Shown here: positions 1 to 12,727 of the stretch, in pieces | How the letters are laid out: every line of letters starts with the position of its first letter | How positions within the stretch are numbered: position 1 is the first letter of the stretch | Assembly (NCBI GenBank): GCA_004431415.1 | Contig: QPMI01000095.1 | Span: 248,001-312,000 of the forward strand | Length of the DNA: 64,000 nucleotides | Source: Cyanophora paradoxa | Taxonomy: Eukaryota > Glaucocystophyceae > Cyanophorales > Cyanophoraceae | Reading direction: 5' to 3' | Made by a program: the position numbers and the translations under genes | The notes under the pieces: model-generated | Told to the model about the DNA's origin: nothing | The model's input: only the letters and a program-made list of their open reading frames with translations | Databases searched by the model: none

Positions 1-3000
1 TGGTACCTGCCCCGGCGCTCGGCCCGGGGGCGCCGGGCGGGGGGCTCGGGGCGGGGGCGTACACGTCGTGCTGGATGGGGCGGAGCTCGTCGTGGACCTC
101 GAGGAGGCCGGCGGGGGCGACGTCGGCCCGCCCCGGCGATATGATCTGCCAGGAGCCGAGGTTCGCGCGGCGGCGCAGCGCGGGGTCCATGCGGCGGAGG
201 ATGGCGGAGAGGGCGAAGAGCGGGCTCCCGCGCAGGACCTCCTCGGTGAAGAGGGCCGCCACCCAGGCCTCGGCGCTGAACGCCAGCGCCAGGTAGGCCG
301 CCTGCGGCTGCAGCGAGCCCTGGAAGAGGTCCACCAGGGCGCCCAGCGCGGTCCGCATGCGGTCGGTGCAGGCCTTGAGGTGGAGGAGGGCGGGGCCGCT
401 CTTGAGGGGCCCCGCCTTGAGCCGGTTGAGCTCGTGGAGGCAGTCCCAGAGGGCGGCGTCGTCCAGCGAGAGGCACGCGTTCTCGAGGACGAGGCCGGCG
501 GCGTGCAGCTGCTGCTCGAGGTCGCCGGCGGCGCCGAGGGCCTCGACGGCGAGGCGCCCGGCCTCCTCCATGCCGGCGTCGAGGAAGAGGAGGTCGCGGA
601 GGACGTGGCCCTCGCTCTGCTCCAGCGCCCCCCGCAGCTTGCGCCGGAAGCTCGTGATCCGCTCCAGCTGCGCCGCGTTGTCCCAGTGGCCGCGGTTCCA
701 GAGGATCGAGTCGAGGTGCTGGTTCATGCCGTGGTCGAGGCAGTAGCGGGCGCCCTGCGAGACCACCTCCAGGTCGCCGCCGCAGTGCACCGACTTGAGG
801 ATGCGCAGGTACTCGTTCATGTCCCACACCAGGCCGTCCTTGCAGTGCCAGTGCATGGCGGGGTCGCAGCGGATGGGGCGCTCGTAGGCGGCGAGCTTGG
901 CGCGGTCGAGGCCGCGGGAGGCGAGGTGGCCCCAGAAGGCGTCGAGGGAGCCGTTGTTGCAGAGGAAGGCGAGGTACGCCTCGCAGATCGGCACGTCGTC
1001 CGGCGTCGTGTTGTTGTGCAGCTTCTGGTGCCACTGCTCCCTGCGCCCCGCCCTCAGCCTCGCCGCCCCCAGGGGCGGGGCCGGCGGGCGCGGCGGGGCG
1101 GGACGGACAGGAACGTGTTGGGGTCCTCGGGGAGGCGGTGGCGGTGCATGATGTTGAGGATCTCGTCGCGGATGCGCTGCCCGTTGCCCCCGCCCTTCCC
1201 CAGCATCGGCAGCATCATCCGCGCCAGCTGCCGCGTTCCCGGCGCCGTGCGGTACACTTGCGCGATTTGCATCGTCAGGCCGTCCTGCGCCGCCGCCAAG
1301 ATCCTGCCCCGCCGCCTCAGCGCCGGCCGAGCGCGGCGGCCGGGGGCGCGGACCGAGGCTGCGTGTTGTAGTTGCGCTGCCAGTCGAGCTGGCGGATGAA
1401 GGAGAAGCGGAGCCAGGCGTAGAGGAGGGCCATCTTGTCGAAGTCGCCGGCCGCGCCCGGCAGCAGCTCCGCGCAAAGGTTGTAGCGGTGCATGAGGGTC
1501 CAGGAGAAGGCCTCGGCCTCGCCCTCGATGATGCGCTCCGCCATCTGCGCGTCCAGCACGCCGGGGCGCGGCCCCTCGACGACGCCGCGCAGGGCCACGA
1601 AGAAGCAGCCGCCCTGCACGGGGGCCCGCATCTGCACCTGCGGACTCGCCGCGCTGCGGCGCCTCAGCGGGGCCGGGGCCGCCGGGGGGCGCGGAGCGGC
1701 GCACTCCGCGAAGAAGAAGGCGAGGCCGCGGGGGCAGGCCTTCGCCGGCACCGTCACCTCGATCATCGCCAGCCCGCGCCCGTCTGCCCCCCTCTCAGCC
1801 CCCGCCCCGCCCCGCCCCCGAGCGCGACCAGGCGCACCGCAGGCGGGGAAGGGGGTCATGCAGGCGGCGCCTTCGGTGCGGGAGCCGGGCGGCTGCATCT
1901 CTGGGGGCGGCGCGGCGAGGGCGTGGCGGCGGGGGGCGAGGCTCCAGTGGAGGAGGGTGCCCGGGCGGTCGGTGACCCAGCGCACGCGGTGGCGCTCGGG
2001 GCCGCGGACGAGGAGCACCTCCGCCCCCGCCTCCTCGTCCAGCGCCGCCGCCGTCCACTCCACCGCCTCCGCCGCCCCTCCGCCCCGCCGCCTCTGCCGC
2101 CAGCGCCGCCCGCACCCGCACGTCCCGCAGCGGCGACGGCCGCGGCGGCTGCAGGCGGAAGGAGAAGTTGGCGCCGCGGGACTTGAACCAGGCGGGGCGC
2201 CCGCCGGGGCCCGGCTTGTGGAGGACGAAGTGGAGGGCGAGGGGCAGCCGTCGAGCGCCGCCTCCACGGCGACGGCGTACACCTGCTCGCCCGAGGCCCC
2301 GCCTCGGGCCGCACCGCCGCGAACGGCGTCCGCACCGCCAGCGCGTCCACCGCCGCCGTCCCCGCGGCCACATCGCCGCCGGCGGCTGCACCCACTCGTG
2401 CCGCGCCCGCGGCGAGACGCCCCAGTGGAGCACGAGCCCGGCCTCGGGCGTGCTCAGCACGGCGCGCACGCGGCCGGCGGCCTTGAAGAGGCGGGCGGTG
2501 AGCTTGCCCCGCAGGCCGTCGATCTCGAGGAGGCCGCCGGCCACCTCCTCCTCCCCGGGCCCCGCCTCCAGCGCCTCGAAGCCCACCTCCGGCGCCTCCT
2601 GCGCTGGCGCTGCGCGGCCTCTCGGAATCAGAGAGCTGCGCGTTCGCTACGGAGCGCCGCGCACCGGCTGGGGCCGGGGGCGGCGAGGGCGTCGAGGCGG
2701 TGGGGGCCTTGGGGGCCTCGGGAGCGGCGGGCTCGCGGGGAGCGGGCTGGGCCGACGGGGCCGGCAGCTCGGCCTTGGGGAGCTCGATCCTGCCGCACGC
2801 TCAGGACGCCGCCGGGGTGGCTGCGGGGCGGGCCGGAGGCACCAGAAGTGGCCGTCCTCCACGGGGGTCTTGATCCAGCGGTTGGGCGCCGTCGCGCTGC
2901 CGCCCCGTGAGGCGCGCGGCGCGGCGCGGCGGCGGGGCGGCGGGGCGGCGCACTCGCGGAAGATGAAGACGATGGCGTGAGGCAGGTCGGCGCAGACGGG

Positions 3001-6000
3001 GAAGCGGAGGTGCAGGGCGTGCACGCCGCGCTCATCCGCCTCCGCGGGGAACGCGCTCTCGCACGCGATCCCGCTCACCGTGCTCCCCGCAGGCATCCAC
3101 TCGCGCGCCGGCAGCCGCCAGTCGCGCCGCTGGCGCGCCTGGCCCCAGTGGAGGACTGCGGGAGCTCAGGGGGGCGGGGGGCGGGGGGCCGGGGGGCCGG
3201 GGCGGGCACCGAGGCCGGGCCGGTCGACGAGGAGCTCGAGGTCGACGACGCCGGCCTCCCGGCGCACCACCGCGTCGCATCCGTGCTCCTCCTCCAGCTC
3301 CAACTGCACCACCCGCACCCCCTCCCCCGCCCCGTACCCCTCCCGCAGAGCCCGCAGCGGGCTCTGCGCCCCACGGCGCGGCTCGCGGCGGAACGGAGGC
3401 GCCGGAGGGGTCGGAGAGCGACGCACGACGCGGGGCGGCTGCAGGCGGAAGGAGAAGTTGGCGCCGCGGGACTTGAACCAGGCGGGGCGCCCGCCGGGGC
3501 CCGGCTTGTGGAGGACGAAGTGGAGGGCGAGGGGGCAGCCGTCGAGCGCCGCCTCCACGGCGACGGCGTACACCTGCTCGCCCGAGGCCCCCGCCTCGGG
3601 CCGCACCGCCGCGAACGGCGTCCGCACCGCCAGCGCGTCCACCGCCGCCGTCCCCCGCGGCCACATCGCCGCCGGCGGCTGCACCCACTCGTGCCGCGCC
3701 CGCGGCGAGACGCCCCAGTGGAGCACGAGCCCGGCCTCGGGCGTGCTCAGCACGGCGCGCACGCGGCCGGCGGCCTTGAAGAGGCGGGCGGTGAGCTTGC
3801 CCCGCAGGCCGTCGATCTCGAGGAGGCCGCCGGCCACCTCCTCCTCCCCGGGCCCCGCCTCCAGTGCCTCGAAGCTCACCTCCGGCGCCTCCTCCTTTGC
3901 CGCCTTTGGCGCCGGCTCGATCTTCGGCGGCTCGGCCGCCGACGCGGGGGCGAGCGCGGGTTCTGGCTTGGGTGCCGGGGCCTGTGCGGGGGCGGGTTCC
4001 GGGGCGGGCGGCTCGGGGAGCTCGACGAAGAAGTGGCCGTCGCCGGTGCTCGCCTTTATCCAGCGGTTCGGCCCCGATTTGCTGCCGGCCCCTCAGGCGC
4101 CGCCGGGCGGGCTGCGCGGGGCGGCGGGGCGCACTCGCGGAAGACGAAGACGAGGGCGCGCGGCTGCTCCGGCGAGAGCGGGAAGCGGATCGGCAGGCTC
4201 GCGATGCCCCGCATGTCTGCCACCCCCTCGGCGCCCCGCCGAGTGGCCGCGGCGCGGCGGGGCGGGGCGGACGGACCGAGCTCGGGGAAGGGGGTCTCGG
4301 CGGCGATGCCGACGGGGAGGCCGCCCTCGGGGATCCAGGCCGGGGCGGGGGCGCGCCAGTCGCCGCGCGCGGCGGCGACGCCCCAGTGGAGGACGAGGTC
4401 GGGGCGATCCACGGAGACAATCGCCAGCACCTCCTTCGCCAGCGCGTTCTGCGGCGCCATTAGCGGGGCGGCCGCTGGGGCGGGGGCGCGGGGGCGGGGC
4501 GCGCCCTGCGGACGGTGACGTCGCAGGCGTGCTCGTCCTCGTCGAGCGCGAACGTGTGCACCGCCGCCCCCGCCGCCACCGCCCGCTGCCGCACCACCGC
4601 CAGCGGGCTCTGCGCACCCCGCTCGCCCCGGCGCGGCGCCCGGGGGCCGGACAGCGCACCACGCGGGGCGGCTGGAGTCGGAAAAAGAACTCGCCGCCGC
4701 GGTGCTTGTACCAGCAGTTGCCGGCCGCCCTGCGCGGCGGTCGGGGGCGTGCTGGGGCGCGGGCGCGGCGGCGGGGCGCACCGGGTGAGGACGAAGCGGA
4801 CGGCGAAGGGGCAGCCTTCTAGGTTTGTTTCGATGGAGGTGCCGTGCAGCGCGCCGGCCTCCGCCCCGTCGGCCGGCAGCAGCCCCGTCCGCACCGCGAT
4901 CTTGTCCGCCTGCGCCGTCGCCCCCCGCGGCCACATCGCCTGCGGCGGCAGCACCCACTCCGCCTGCCGCTTGGACGTGACGACGCCCCAGTGGAGCACG
5001 AGGCCGGGCTCGGGCGTGCTCAGCGCCGCCCGCACGCGGCCGGGGGCGAGGAGGACGCGGGCAGTGATCTTGCCGCGCAGGCCGTCGATGTCGAAGGCGG
5101 TACAGGAGAGCTCCTCCTCGCCGGGGCGGGCGGCGAGCAGGGCCGCGGCGATCGTCAGCCTCGGCGGGGGCGGCAACTCCACCGCGAAATCCCCGCCGCT
5201 GTTCTTGATCCACCGGTCCATCGCCGCCGCGCTGCGCCGCACGTCGTCGGCGCAGGTCGTGGGCGGGGCGGGGGCGGGTGCACTCGCGGAGGACGAAGCA
5301 GAGGCCGCCCTGGGGCTGGCCCACCACGGGGATCTCCAGCGTGATCGCCGCGACGCCGCGCTCGTCTGCGCGCCGCGGTGAGCGCTCGCGCGGGGGCCGG
5401 GGGGCAGGCGCGCCGAGCTCGGGGAAGGCGGTCTCGGCGGCGAGGTGGAAGAACTTGGAGCCGGCGGGGGCCCAGGGCTCGGGCGGGCGCCGCCACTCGC
5501 CGGTGCGGTCCCAGAGGCCCCAGTGGAGGACGAGGCCGGGGCGGTCGACGCGGAGCTCCACGCGGTTGACCGCCTCCGCGTGCTTTTGCACCACCACCAC
5601 GTCGCAGTGGTGCTCCTCCTCCACCCCGAACGACCACACGCGCGCTTCCTTCGGCAATCCCGCCCGCAGCCGCCGCAGCGGGGACTGCCCGCGCGTCAAG
5701 GTCGAGCAGGCGCGCGTCCGGCAATCGCTAAACCGAGGCACCTCGCGGGGTGGCCGCAGCCGAACGCTGAAGTTCAGACCGCGGCATTTGTACCAGCACC
5801 GCTATAAAAAACTAATGAAAAAGAAACCATAGGAAATAAAAAGAAAGTTAAAGCACACCGGGTTGTCCGATCTGCGAGACAGGCATGGCCAGGGCCGAAA
5901 TATATGTCAGCGGACCAACCACCCGGCGCGTTGCAAGAAGAAAGAGAAGAAAGACCGCGTGAGGGAGAAATGAATAGCCAGCGGGCACTTGTCCGCGGGC

Positions 6001-6672
6001 GCAGTGAAGATGACTCCGTAGGCCTCATCTGCAGAAGTGTTTCAAACATCCCAAAGAGGGCGAACCAGAAGTGTATCAAACATCCAAACAAGGCTATGCG
6101 CTATGTGCGCTATGTGCGTACCAGGAATGGACGACGTTGTCTTTTTGAGAGGTACGCGGCACGAGATCGAATCCGCTTGAACGGTGCCCTCCGGTCGAAG
6201 GTTTTCATCGGGCAGTGCCCACTCTGGTTGCAGTGAATTGAGGCGTTAGCCACCCCAACGACACCGCTCGCACTAGAAGTAGCGGTTGTCAGCTTACCGT
6301 GTCTCGCCTCAGGGGAGACGCCCCAGTGCAAAACTACGACGGCAATCAGTGGATCTGAATGTTTCAAGTTCAGGAAAAATGGGCACCGAGGTGAGGCTCG
6401 CGGCTGAAAACGGCGAGGCGCACTTTCCCGCCGCAGCGGATCAAGCGGGCCTGGACGCTAAAGCTGTTCCCGTCAACGTGGTGTACTTCGGTGCGCAGGA
6501 GATCTTCTGCAAACGCTTCCCGCGCGTCGAGAAGCTCGCTGTCAATCGGCTCCACCACTTTCAATTTGGCCGGCGCTACCGCGACGGATGCGTTTGATGG
6601 GGCTGCTGCCTCGAACGCCTCATTCTGTGCGAGCGACGGCGCCAGGTCGTCGACGGGCGCGGCGGGCGCCAT
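1..6672 (-). CDS. GWD: Alpha-glucan water dikinase (GWD), N-terminal and central part, multi-exon, runs off the left edge
   Basis: GWD phosphorylates glucosyl residues of starch-like glucan using ATP, opening the granule for degradation. Reading leftwards, the central region has the signatures QLDWQRNYNT (about 1390), QRIRDEILNIMHRH (about 1150) and EQWHQKLHNNTTPDDVPIC (about 1035), all hallmarks of plant-type GWD. Upstream is an unusually long CBM45-like array: eight LHWG/LHWS motifs near 6323, 5520, 4988, 4383, 3717, 3144, 2423 and 1943, each usually followed by W..P....P.G and a FVL...W.K..G.NFS.RL strand. The phosphohistidine and ATP-binding domains would lie beyond base 1. The exons are separated by short C-rich introns, for example 1035-1104. 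The N-terminal exon (to about 6672) is the least certain part; 5800-6280 must hold an intron and a poorly readable half-repeat. The 2144-2600 segment duplicates 3434-3893 with frame problems. Family assignment is firm; exact exons are not. Confidence 0.85.
2144..2600 (-). repeat. Duplicated CBM45-like exon, copy 1 (three homopolymer deletions)
   Basis: This 457-bp segment is almost identical to 3434-3893. Relative to that copy it lacks one base in each of three homopolymers: G5 to G4 near 2241, C5 to C4 near 2297, C5 to C4 near 2360. Each shifts the frame and together they restore it. Between the first and last deletion the conserved CBM45 residues are replaced by an Arg-rich shadow reading. 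Confidence 0.9.
3434..3893 (-). repeat. Duplicated CBM45-like exon, copy 2 (intact frame)
   Basis: This 460-bp partner of 2144-2600 keeps one open frame across the whole CBM45-like repeat, from the LEIDGLRGKLTARLFKAAGR region through LVLHWGVSPRARHEW to ANFSFRLQPPR. The near-identity of the two copies points to a recent tandem duplication inside the dikinase gene. Confidence 0.9.
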
Positions 6673-6904
6673 GCGGCCGGCGCGACCGTGATAACGCCCT
6701 CCGGCGAGCGCGGTAATACAAAATCGCTGCTTAATACAAAATCGGCTACGACGGCGGAGCGGCCGTTAACGTTGGGCCGGGGTTGCGGCGGCAGCCGGTT
6801 CCGCGGCACTGTACCCAGCACCAGCTCCTTCCCCGGCCGGGACTTCGTTCGCATGCAAGCTAGCGGTATTTATGATCGCTAGCTAATCGACATCAGCACA
6901 GGTA

Positions 6905-9900
6905 CTAGTTGGCGTCGGTCGTGGATTGGGAGGGGGCGGGGCCCGAGGTGACGACAGAGGTAGCAAGGGGTGTGGAGGAGGGGAAGTAGGCGCGCAGCAC
7001 GGCGCGCACGTCCTCGATTGTCAGCCTCTGGTAGAACTCGGCGATGTGCCTGCGCCGGCCGACGAGTGATTAGGCTCCGATGTGCACTGGCCATGGCGCC
7101 GGCCGGGGCGCGCGCGTGCGAGGCAGAGCTCGAGGGGGCGGGCCGGGAAGCTAACGGGCGGGCGGCGCCGGTGCGGACCGGACGCAGTGGAGGGACTTGC
7201 GGGAGCCCGGCGTGGCTAGATGAAGCATGGCATTGAGGTGGAAATCTGCCGCTTAGATTTACATTGCGAAGCATCTGGTGGCAGCGAAGAGGGGTGGGCA
7301 CCGTTAGAGGAGGCGAGGGCGGTGCGGACGGTCTCGACGAGGGGCCGCAGGGCCTGCTGGAACTCGGCGGGGGAGGGCCCCGCCTCGCGCAGCTCCTCGA
7401 GCACGCGGCGGATCTCCCCCAGCGTCACCTCCACCTTGTCCGGGAAGGCCCCCGCCAGAATGTAGCTCACCCCGCACCCCATGAACTCGAACTGGACCCG
7501 CGTCAGTTGACCCGTGGCCGGTGACTGCGAGGGGAGGCGAGGGGCGCGCGACCGCGCACGTGCAGCGAGGACATGGACGCGCTGTCGGAGGCCGCGGGCC
7601 GGCGGCGGCGCGCCTCAGGGGACGAGGGGGCGCGCAGCGCGGCGCGGCGCTGAGGGGCACCTGTAGAGGAGGGACTTCTTCTCGCGGACGTCGGCGTAGA
7701 GGCGGTTGTTGACGAGCTCGTGGACGACCGTCAGCACCCGCACCACGTACAGCGGGTGGCCCCGCACCGAGGCCGCCTCCGCCCACGGCGCCCCCTCCCC
7801 GGCTGCTGGCGGCGGCGCGCGGGGCGGGTCGGCCGGCCAGGCGGGGGCGAAGGGGGCGAAGGAGACGCCCGAGGCCTCGCCCCACTTGGAGGAGGACGGG
7901 AAGCCGAGGGCCAGGACGGCGCGCGCGTTCTCCGCGTCCCCCACGTGGCCCCGCCACTCGCGCGGCGCCGGGGAGAAGCGGAGCTCGCGGCGCATGGCGG
8001 CGAGGGGCGGCGGGGCGGGGAGCTCGGGGAGGGGCAGGGTGCCGAGGAAGCGGAGGAGGGCGCGCTCGAGCTCCTCGGGCTCGAAGTCGCCCACCACGCT
8101 CACCTGCCGCCCCGTCGCCACGGCCCCCGGCGCCGCGCCGCGGGGCGGGCGGGCGGGCCTCGAGGGAGCGGAGGTGGCGGGCGACGGCGCGCAGGCAGCG
8201 CTCCGGGGTGAGGGCCTCCAGCGCCCGCCGTTCCAGCGCCACCAGCCGCCCGTCCCCTGCCGGCGGACTCGGCGCGCGGCGGGGGGGCCGGGCGGGGCGG
8301 GGCGGGCCCTGGGGCTCGGAGAGGAGGCGGAACATGTTGTTGAGGGCGAGGCGCTCGGGGTTCTTCTCGAGGAGCTCGCAGGCGAGGAGCTCCTCGCGCA
8401 GGACGCGCGCGAAGGTCCCCGCGTGCACCGCCGGCTCCGCCAGCGCCCCGTGCAGCAGCTCCAGCGCGGAGGCGACACCGCCGTCCGTCACGGAGCACGA
8501 GAGGGTCACGCACAGGCGCTCGCCTGTAGCTCGTGAATTACGAGAAACTTTTACAAAAATTATTTCTTTAGCTCCGGAAGTATTTATTATAGAAATATTT
8601 TAAAACTTACTGTCCGCGCCGCCCCGCAGCCCTACGCCGCGCAGGGCAGCCCACCGACTGACAATCTCGGGCGCCAGCCCCCCGGCGGCTCCTTCGACGC
8701 AGCAACGCAGACCCACCGATATCTGCAGCCTTCGACGTTAGCTGCAGCCATCGATATCGGGACTCGAGCGCGCAGCCATCGGCTATCGGCGGGCCCAGCC
8801 GCGCACCGCGGCCGAGTCCTCCAGCTCGGGGGCCGCCCCCGCCGGCACCCCCGGGTCCCGCTCGAGGGCACGGCCCCCGGGGCTCGCCACGCGGAACTGC
8901 ACCTGCTTCCGCTCGAAGTCCGTGCGCCGGTAGGCCACGCGGATGCCGTTGCTGAGGGCGAGGAAGGAGTAGCCACCGACGGGATCGAACCAGCGGGCCA
9001 GGGGCCCCTCCCCGGCGAGCGCGGCGGCCCGCTCGAGGCGGAGGTCGGCGGGGGCCTCGGGGCCCGAGAGGCGCGGGTCGTCGATCGGGACGAAGGCCGG
9101 CGCGCACGCCGCGAGGCGCGCCTCCAGCCCCGCGGGGTCCACGATGTGCTGCGGGATCTGCTGCCGCGCCGGCGCCTCCGCCCCCTCCGCGACCGTCGCC
9201 GCCACCAGAGCCGCCACCGCCTCCGCCGTCAGGCCCACCGGCCTCCCGCTGCCATCCGCGTCCGGCCCCGCCACCTCGCTCACTGCGCCAGCGTCGCGCG
9301 CGGCGGCGGGCGGACGGCGGGCGGGGAGGGCTCACGTGAGGGCGGGCCGTACACGAAGAGGAGGGAGGGCGAAAGCAGATAGTAGTCGCTCTCCGCGGCG
9401 GGCCGCGGCGCGGGGAAGCCGCCCTCGAGCAGGCCTTGGCCCACGCCCCAGGGCCCCGCCACCGCCTCCGGCCCCGCCCGCGCCACCAGCTGCGGGGGCG
9501 TCAGGGGCGGGGCGCCGGGTGGCGCGGGAGGGGCGGGACCTCGTAGGTTCGCGGGAAGGCGAGGACGAGGTTGTAGAGCTCGGCGGCGCGCCGGTTGACC
9601 ATCTCGAGGGAGAGACGGGGCAGGAGGGCGCGGTACTGGCGCAGCGTCTCGGTACGGGAGAGGGTCAGGCTGCCCCCCTCGAGGTCGCCCAGGAGGGACT
9701 CCATCAGGTCCTCGCTGTCCAGCGTCTCGTCCTGTTCTGCGGCCAGCTCGCTCTCTTTCATGAACTGCGCTTCCAACTGTCAGACTCTGCTCTCCCGCCG
9801 ATCCCCGTCAAAAAGCCCGACCTGCGCCACGCTGTGCTCGTACTCCTCCGGCGTGAGCCTGCGCTCCGCCCGCCCGCTTGCGCCTCGGCGGCGCGGGGCG

Positions 9901-11572
9901 GGGCGGGGTGGGGCGGGGCGGGGCACCCGTGGGCGGCGAGGCGGACGGCCTCGCGGACGGCGGCCTGGAGGGCGGGCCGCCAGTGCTGCGGCAGCGCCGT
10001 CACCGTGAGGCTGTTCACCGCGCACGCCTCCCGCGTGCTGTCCGAGTAGCTCCAGCTCAGGCTCTGGAAGGGGCACGGCGCCCCCTCGTGCCCCTGCAGC
10101 AGCGCCTCCGTCCGCGCGTCGAGCGCCATCCCGCACACCTGCCCGCCCCGTCAGCCGGCGCCGCGGCGGCAGCGGCGGCGGCGGCGGAGCGCGCCGTGTC
10201 GCAGATCTGCCAGAGGAGGTCGCGGCGGCGCTGCAGCGGCGCCATCGGCAGTTTCACGGCGAACGTGAACGTCACCGCCTTCAGCAGGTCGCTCTGCGCC
10301 GCGCCTCAGCGGCGTCGCGCGGCCGCCAGCGGCGGGGGTGGGAGAGCGCCTCGTAGATGACGAGCGGGGCCGGCGGGAGGGCCCCGAAGCGGTGCTCCAC
10401 GGGCGGCGGCCCGCGCGGCGCCGCCGGCAGCTCGGCGGCGGCCTCGGGGCGGGGCGGGGCGGGGCATGGGCCAGGCGGGCCCGCGGGCGCGGGGCGGCTC
10501 GGGGCCGAAGGTGGCGCGGGCGAGCCGCTCGACGTCGGAGGCGCGCACGTCGCCGACGACCACCAGCGACATGTTCTCCGGCGCGTAGTGCCTGCCCCCC
10601 GCCCCCTCGCCCCCGCCCCGCCCCCCGAGGCTTCCCGGGGGGCAGACCTCTCGTAGAAGGCTCGCACGTCCGCCGCGCTCCAGCCCTTGATCTGCTCCTC
10701 CTGGCCGATGGGAAAGCGGTTGGGAAGCGCCGTCTCGGGGTGCTGCTGCTTGAACATCGCGACGGTGAGGCGGTTGTCGATGGTGTTGCGCATGGCGACT
10801 TCGGAGAGGATGGCGCCCCGCTCGCTCTCCACCCCCCCCTCCTCGATTTTCGCCCGGAACGCAAGCTCGTGCAGGATCTCGATGCACACGCCAAGGTTCT
10901 CCTCACCGTCCCCCTCCCCCTCCCCGTCATCCTGCCTCGCCTCCTCGCTCTCGTCGTCCTCGGAGCCGCGGGTCGGGGCGGAGAGCGTGTACACCGTCTG
11001 CCTGAAGTCCTGCGCAAGATCGTCAGCAACACGCCCCTTTGCGGAAAGCAACAGGCGCCACGGAATCCATCTACGCAAGCGCCGAGGCGAGCGCGGGCAC
11101 ACCGTGAAAGCGTTTGTGTCGCCTGCCGCAGCGTCAATCTCGGATGATGGGCCGCATTACGATTTGGGCGGACCACCGAAGCTCATGCCTAAGCGCGCCA
11201 GCTTTCTCCGAAGCACCTCCGACGACTCGTACTTCTCCGTCTACGCGAGTGCGTATGTGAGCGCGTGCGCACGGCCGCAGAACGCCGCACCGCTCACCCC
11301 GAGGAACACGACGTGCTCCAAGTAATGCGCGATGCCCTGCTGGTCCTCCGCCTCGTTCAAGCTGCCGACGCGAACCTGGAGGAAGCACGACACGCGCTCC
11401 GGCGGCTGGACAGCGCTCGGTCGACGTTTGGATGACGCAATGTGCAGCTAAACAATGCAGCTAAGCGCACGGTTGAGTTCTCGAGGACGATGTAGCTGAA
11501 GCCGTTTTGGAGCGCACCGCGGGTGAGCCGCGGATGTTCCTCAACCGGCGCATCGAGCTCTGCATCGTCCAT
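6905..11572 (-). CDS. M16 family zinc metallopeptidase (pitrilysin/insulinase/PqqL-like)
   Basis: The product is an inverzincin peptidase that cleaves peptides in a closed chamber. The first exon starts MDDAELDAPVEEHPRL and continues GALQNGFSYIVLENSTVR, the usual first strand of M16 proteins. The inverted zinc motif HYLEH lies at 11313-11327 (QGIAHYLEHVVFLG), followed by YESSEVLRRKLARLGMSFGG. Downstream, ESERGAILSEVAMRN (about 10800) carries the expected third-ligand helix, then HPETALPNRFPIG and a MSLVVVGDV strand (about 10560). A second M16 half at about 8500-7650 includes VSVVGDFEPEELERAL and VNNRLYADVREKKSLLY. The last exon ends in QSTTDAN at the stop near 6905. Two-domain organisation and the motif set make the family secure; the substrate is unknown. 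The intron at about 8527-8608 is AT-rich with a GTAAGT donor, unlike its C-rich neighbours. Confidence 0.85.
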
Positions 11573-11666
11573 CGCCCCGGTCTGGCTGCCCCAGTCCCTA
11601 CGGTCACAGTCCCGGTACCCCCCGCCTGGGGGATACAGCGTCAGGCGGGGCCATCGCTCTGCAGGG

Positions 11667-12727
11667 ATGGCGATCCAGGTGGCCCCGTTTGCTCTTTATC
11701 TCTCGCCCGGCATTTTCCTCCCAATCCGAGCCGCCTTCGCCCGGGGGCCGAGCAGCTGTCTGATTCCCCCTGCGCACCAGGTCCACTACGTACCGATCTT
11801 TGCCACTATCGTAGGCTCTATCGCGCACTGGGCCTATGACAAGGTTTCTGGCAAGAAGCACGCGCGAGTGTTCGCGGAGCGCATGCTCCAGTACATCCTC
11901 TGCCTTGCCTTGACTCTCCAAGGCTTCCTCGGGTGCGTTCGGAAGCTTCGCAGTCTTTTCCGCACCCCCCAGCTCCGCGCGCGATCCGCATTATTTGAAC
12001 TTCGTCGCAGCTGGTACACGCACCGCTTCCACGGCCACACCGTTGCGACCGTGCGTTTATCGAATGTTTCCTATCGCTTCGCGCGCGCGATGTACCTTCC
12101 TCATGCTGCGCGCAACAGGATATGGACTGGCCCCCTGGCAACCCCTTCCAGCAGGAGGTCGGCGGGACCAACCTGCTCTTCGGTGAGCCTCGCGCAGCTG
12201 CGCGTACTCCCACGACGCGAAAAGCTGAATCCGCACTCCCTCGACAGGTTTTCTCGGGATCGGGTGCATGATCTACGAGGGCACCTTCTGGCTCGCGACC
12301 GGCATCGCCAACGCGGTCTTCATTGGCAATGCGTCTTACGTCCACTATTGTGAGCCCCCTCGACCCTGCGCGAGGCCGGGATCTGCGGTCGTCGAGCTGG
12401 GGCTGCAGACGAGTGGGTGTACAACAACAACCTGTCCCCTGGCAACTGCGGCGTGCACCTCGCCGGCGACCTTACTCAGACCGGTGCGTCTGCGCTAGTT
12501 GATTCGAAGCTGCGGCGCGCCGCTTTTACTGATTGCCGTCGCCAGTGACTCTGTGCTGCCTCCTGATCTACTACTTCCTCGCGCACCGCTCGACCCACTT
12601 CGCGGTGCAGAAGAAGGGCCGCTCGAAGGCGGCCGCTGCTGCCGCAGCCGCCGCCGCCGCCGCGGGCGCCACTACCCCGTCGCGTATGACGACGCGGTCG
12701 GCGTCGCGTGCCTCGAAGAAGGACTGA
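11667..12727 (+). CDS. DUF6790-like multi-pass membrane protein
   Basis: Several exons together give a small membrane protein. The proposed start, MAIQVAPFALYLSPGIFLPI, opens with a hydrophobic segment. It is followed by FATIVGSIAHWAYDKVSG and AERMLQYILCLALT, then GNPFQQEVGGTNLLFG (about 12137-12185), GCMIYEGTFWLATGIANAVF (about 12262), a short NNNLSPGNCGVHLAGDLTQT block (about 12423) and a final hydrophobic helix LCCLLIYYFLAHRSTHF. It ends with an Ala-run and a basic tail (ASRASKKD). The GNPFQ.EV, FW.AT.IA and N..PGN.G blocks in this order resemble the DUF6790 family as I remember it; function is unknown. It lies head-to-head with the M16 gene, with less than 100 bp between the starts. Confidence 0.55.
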
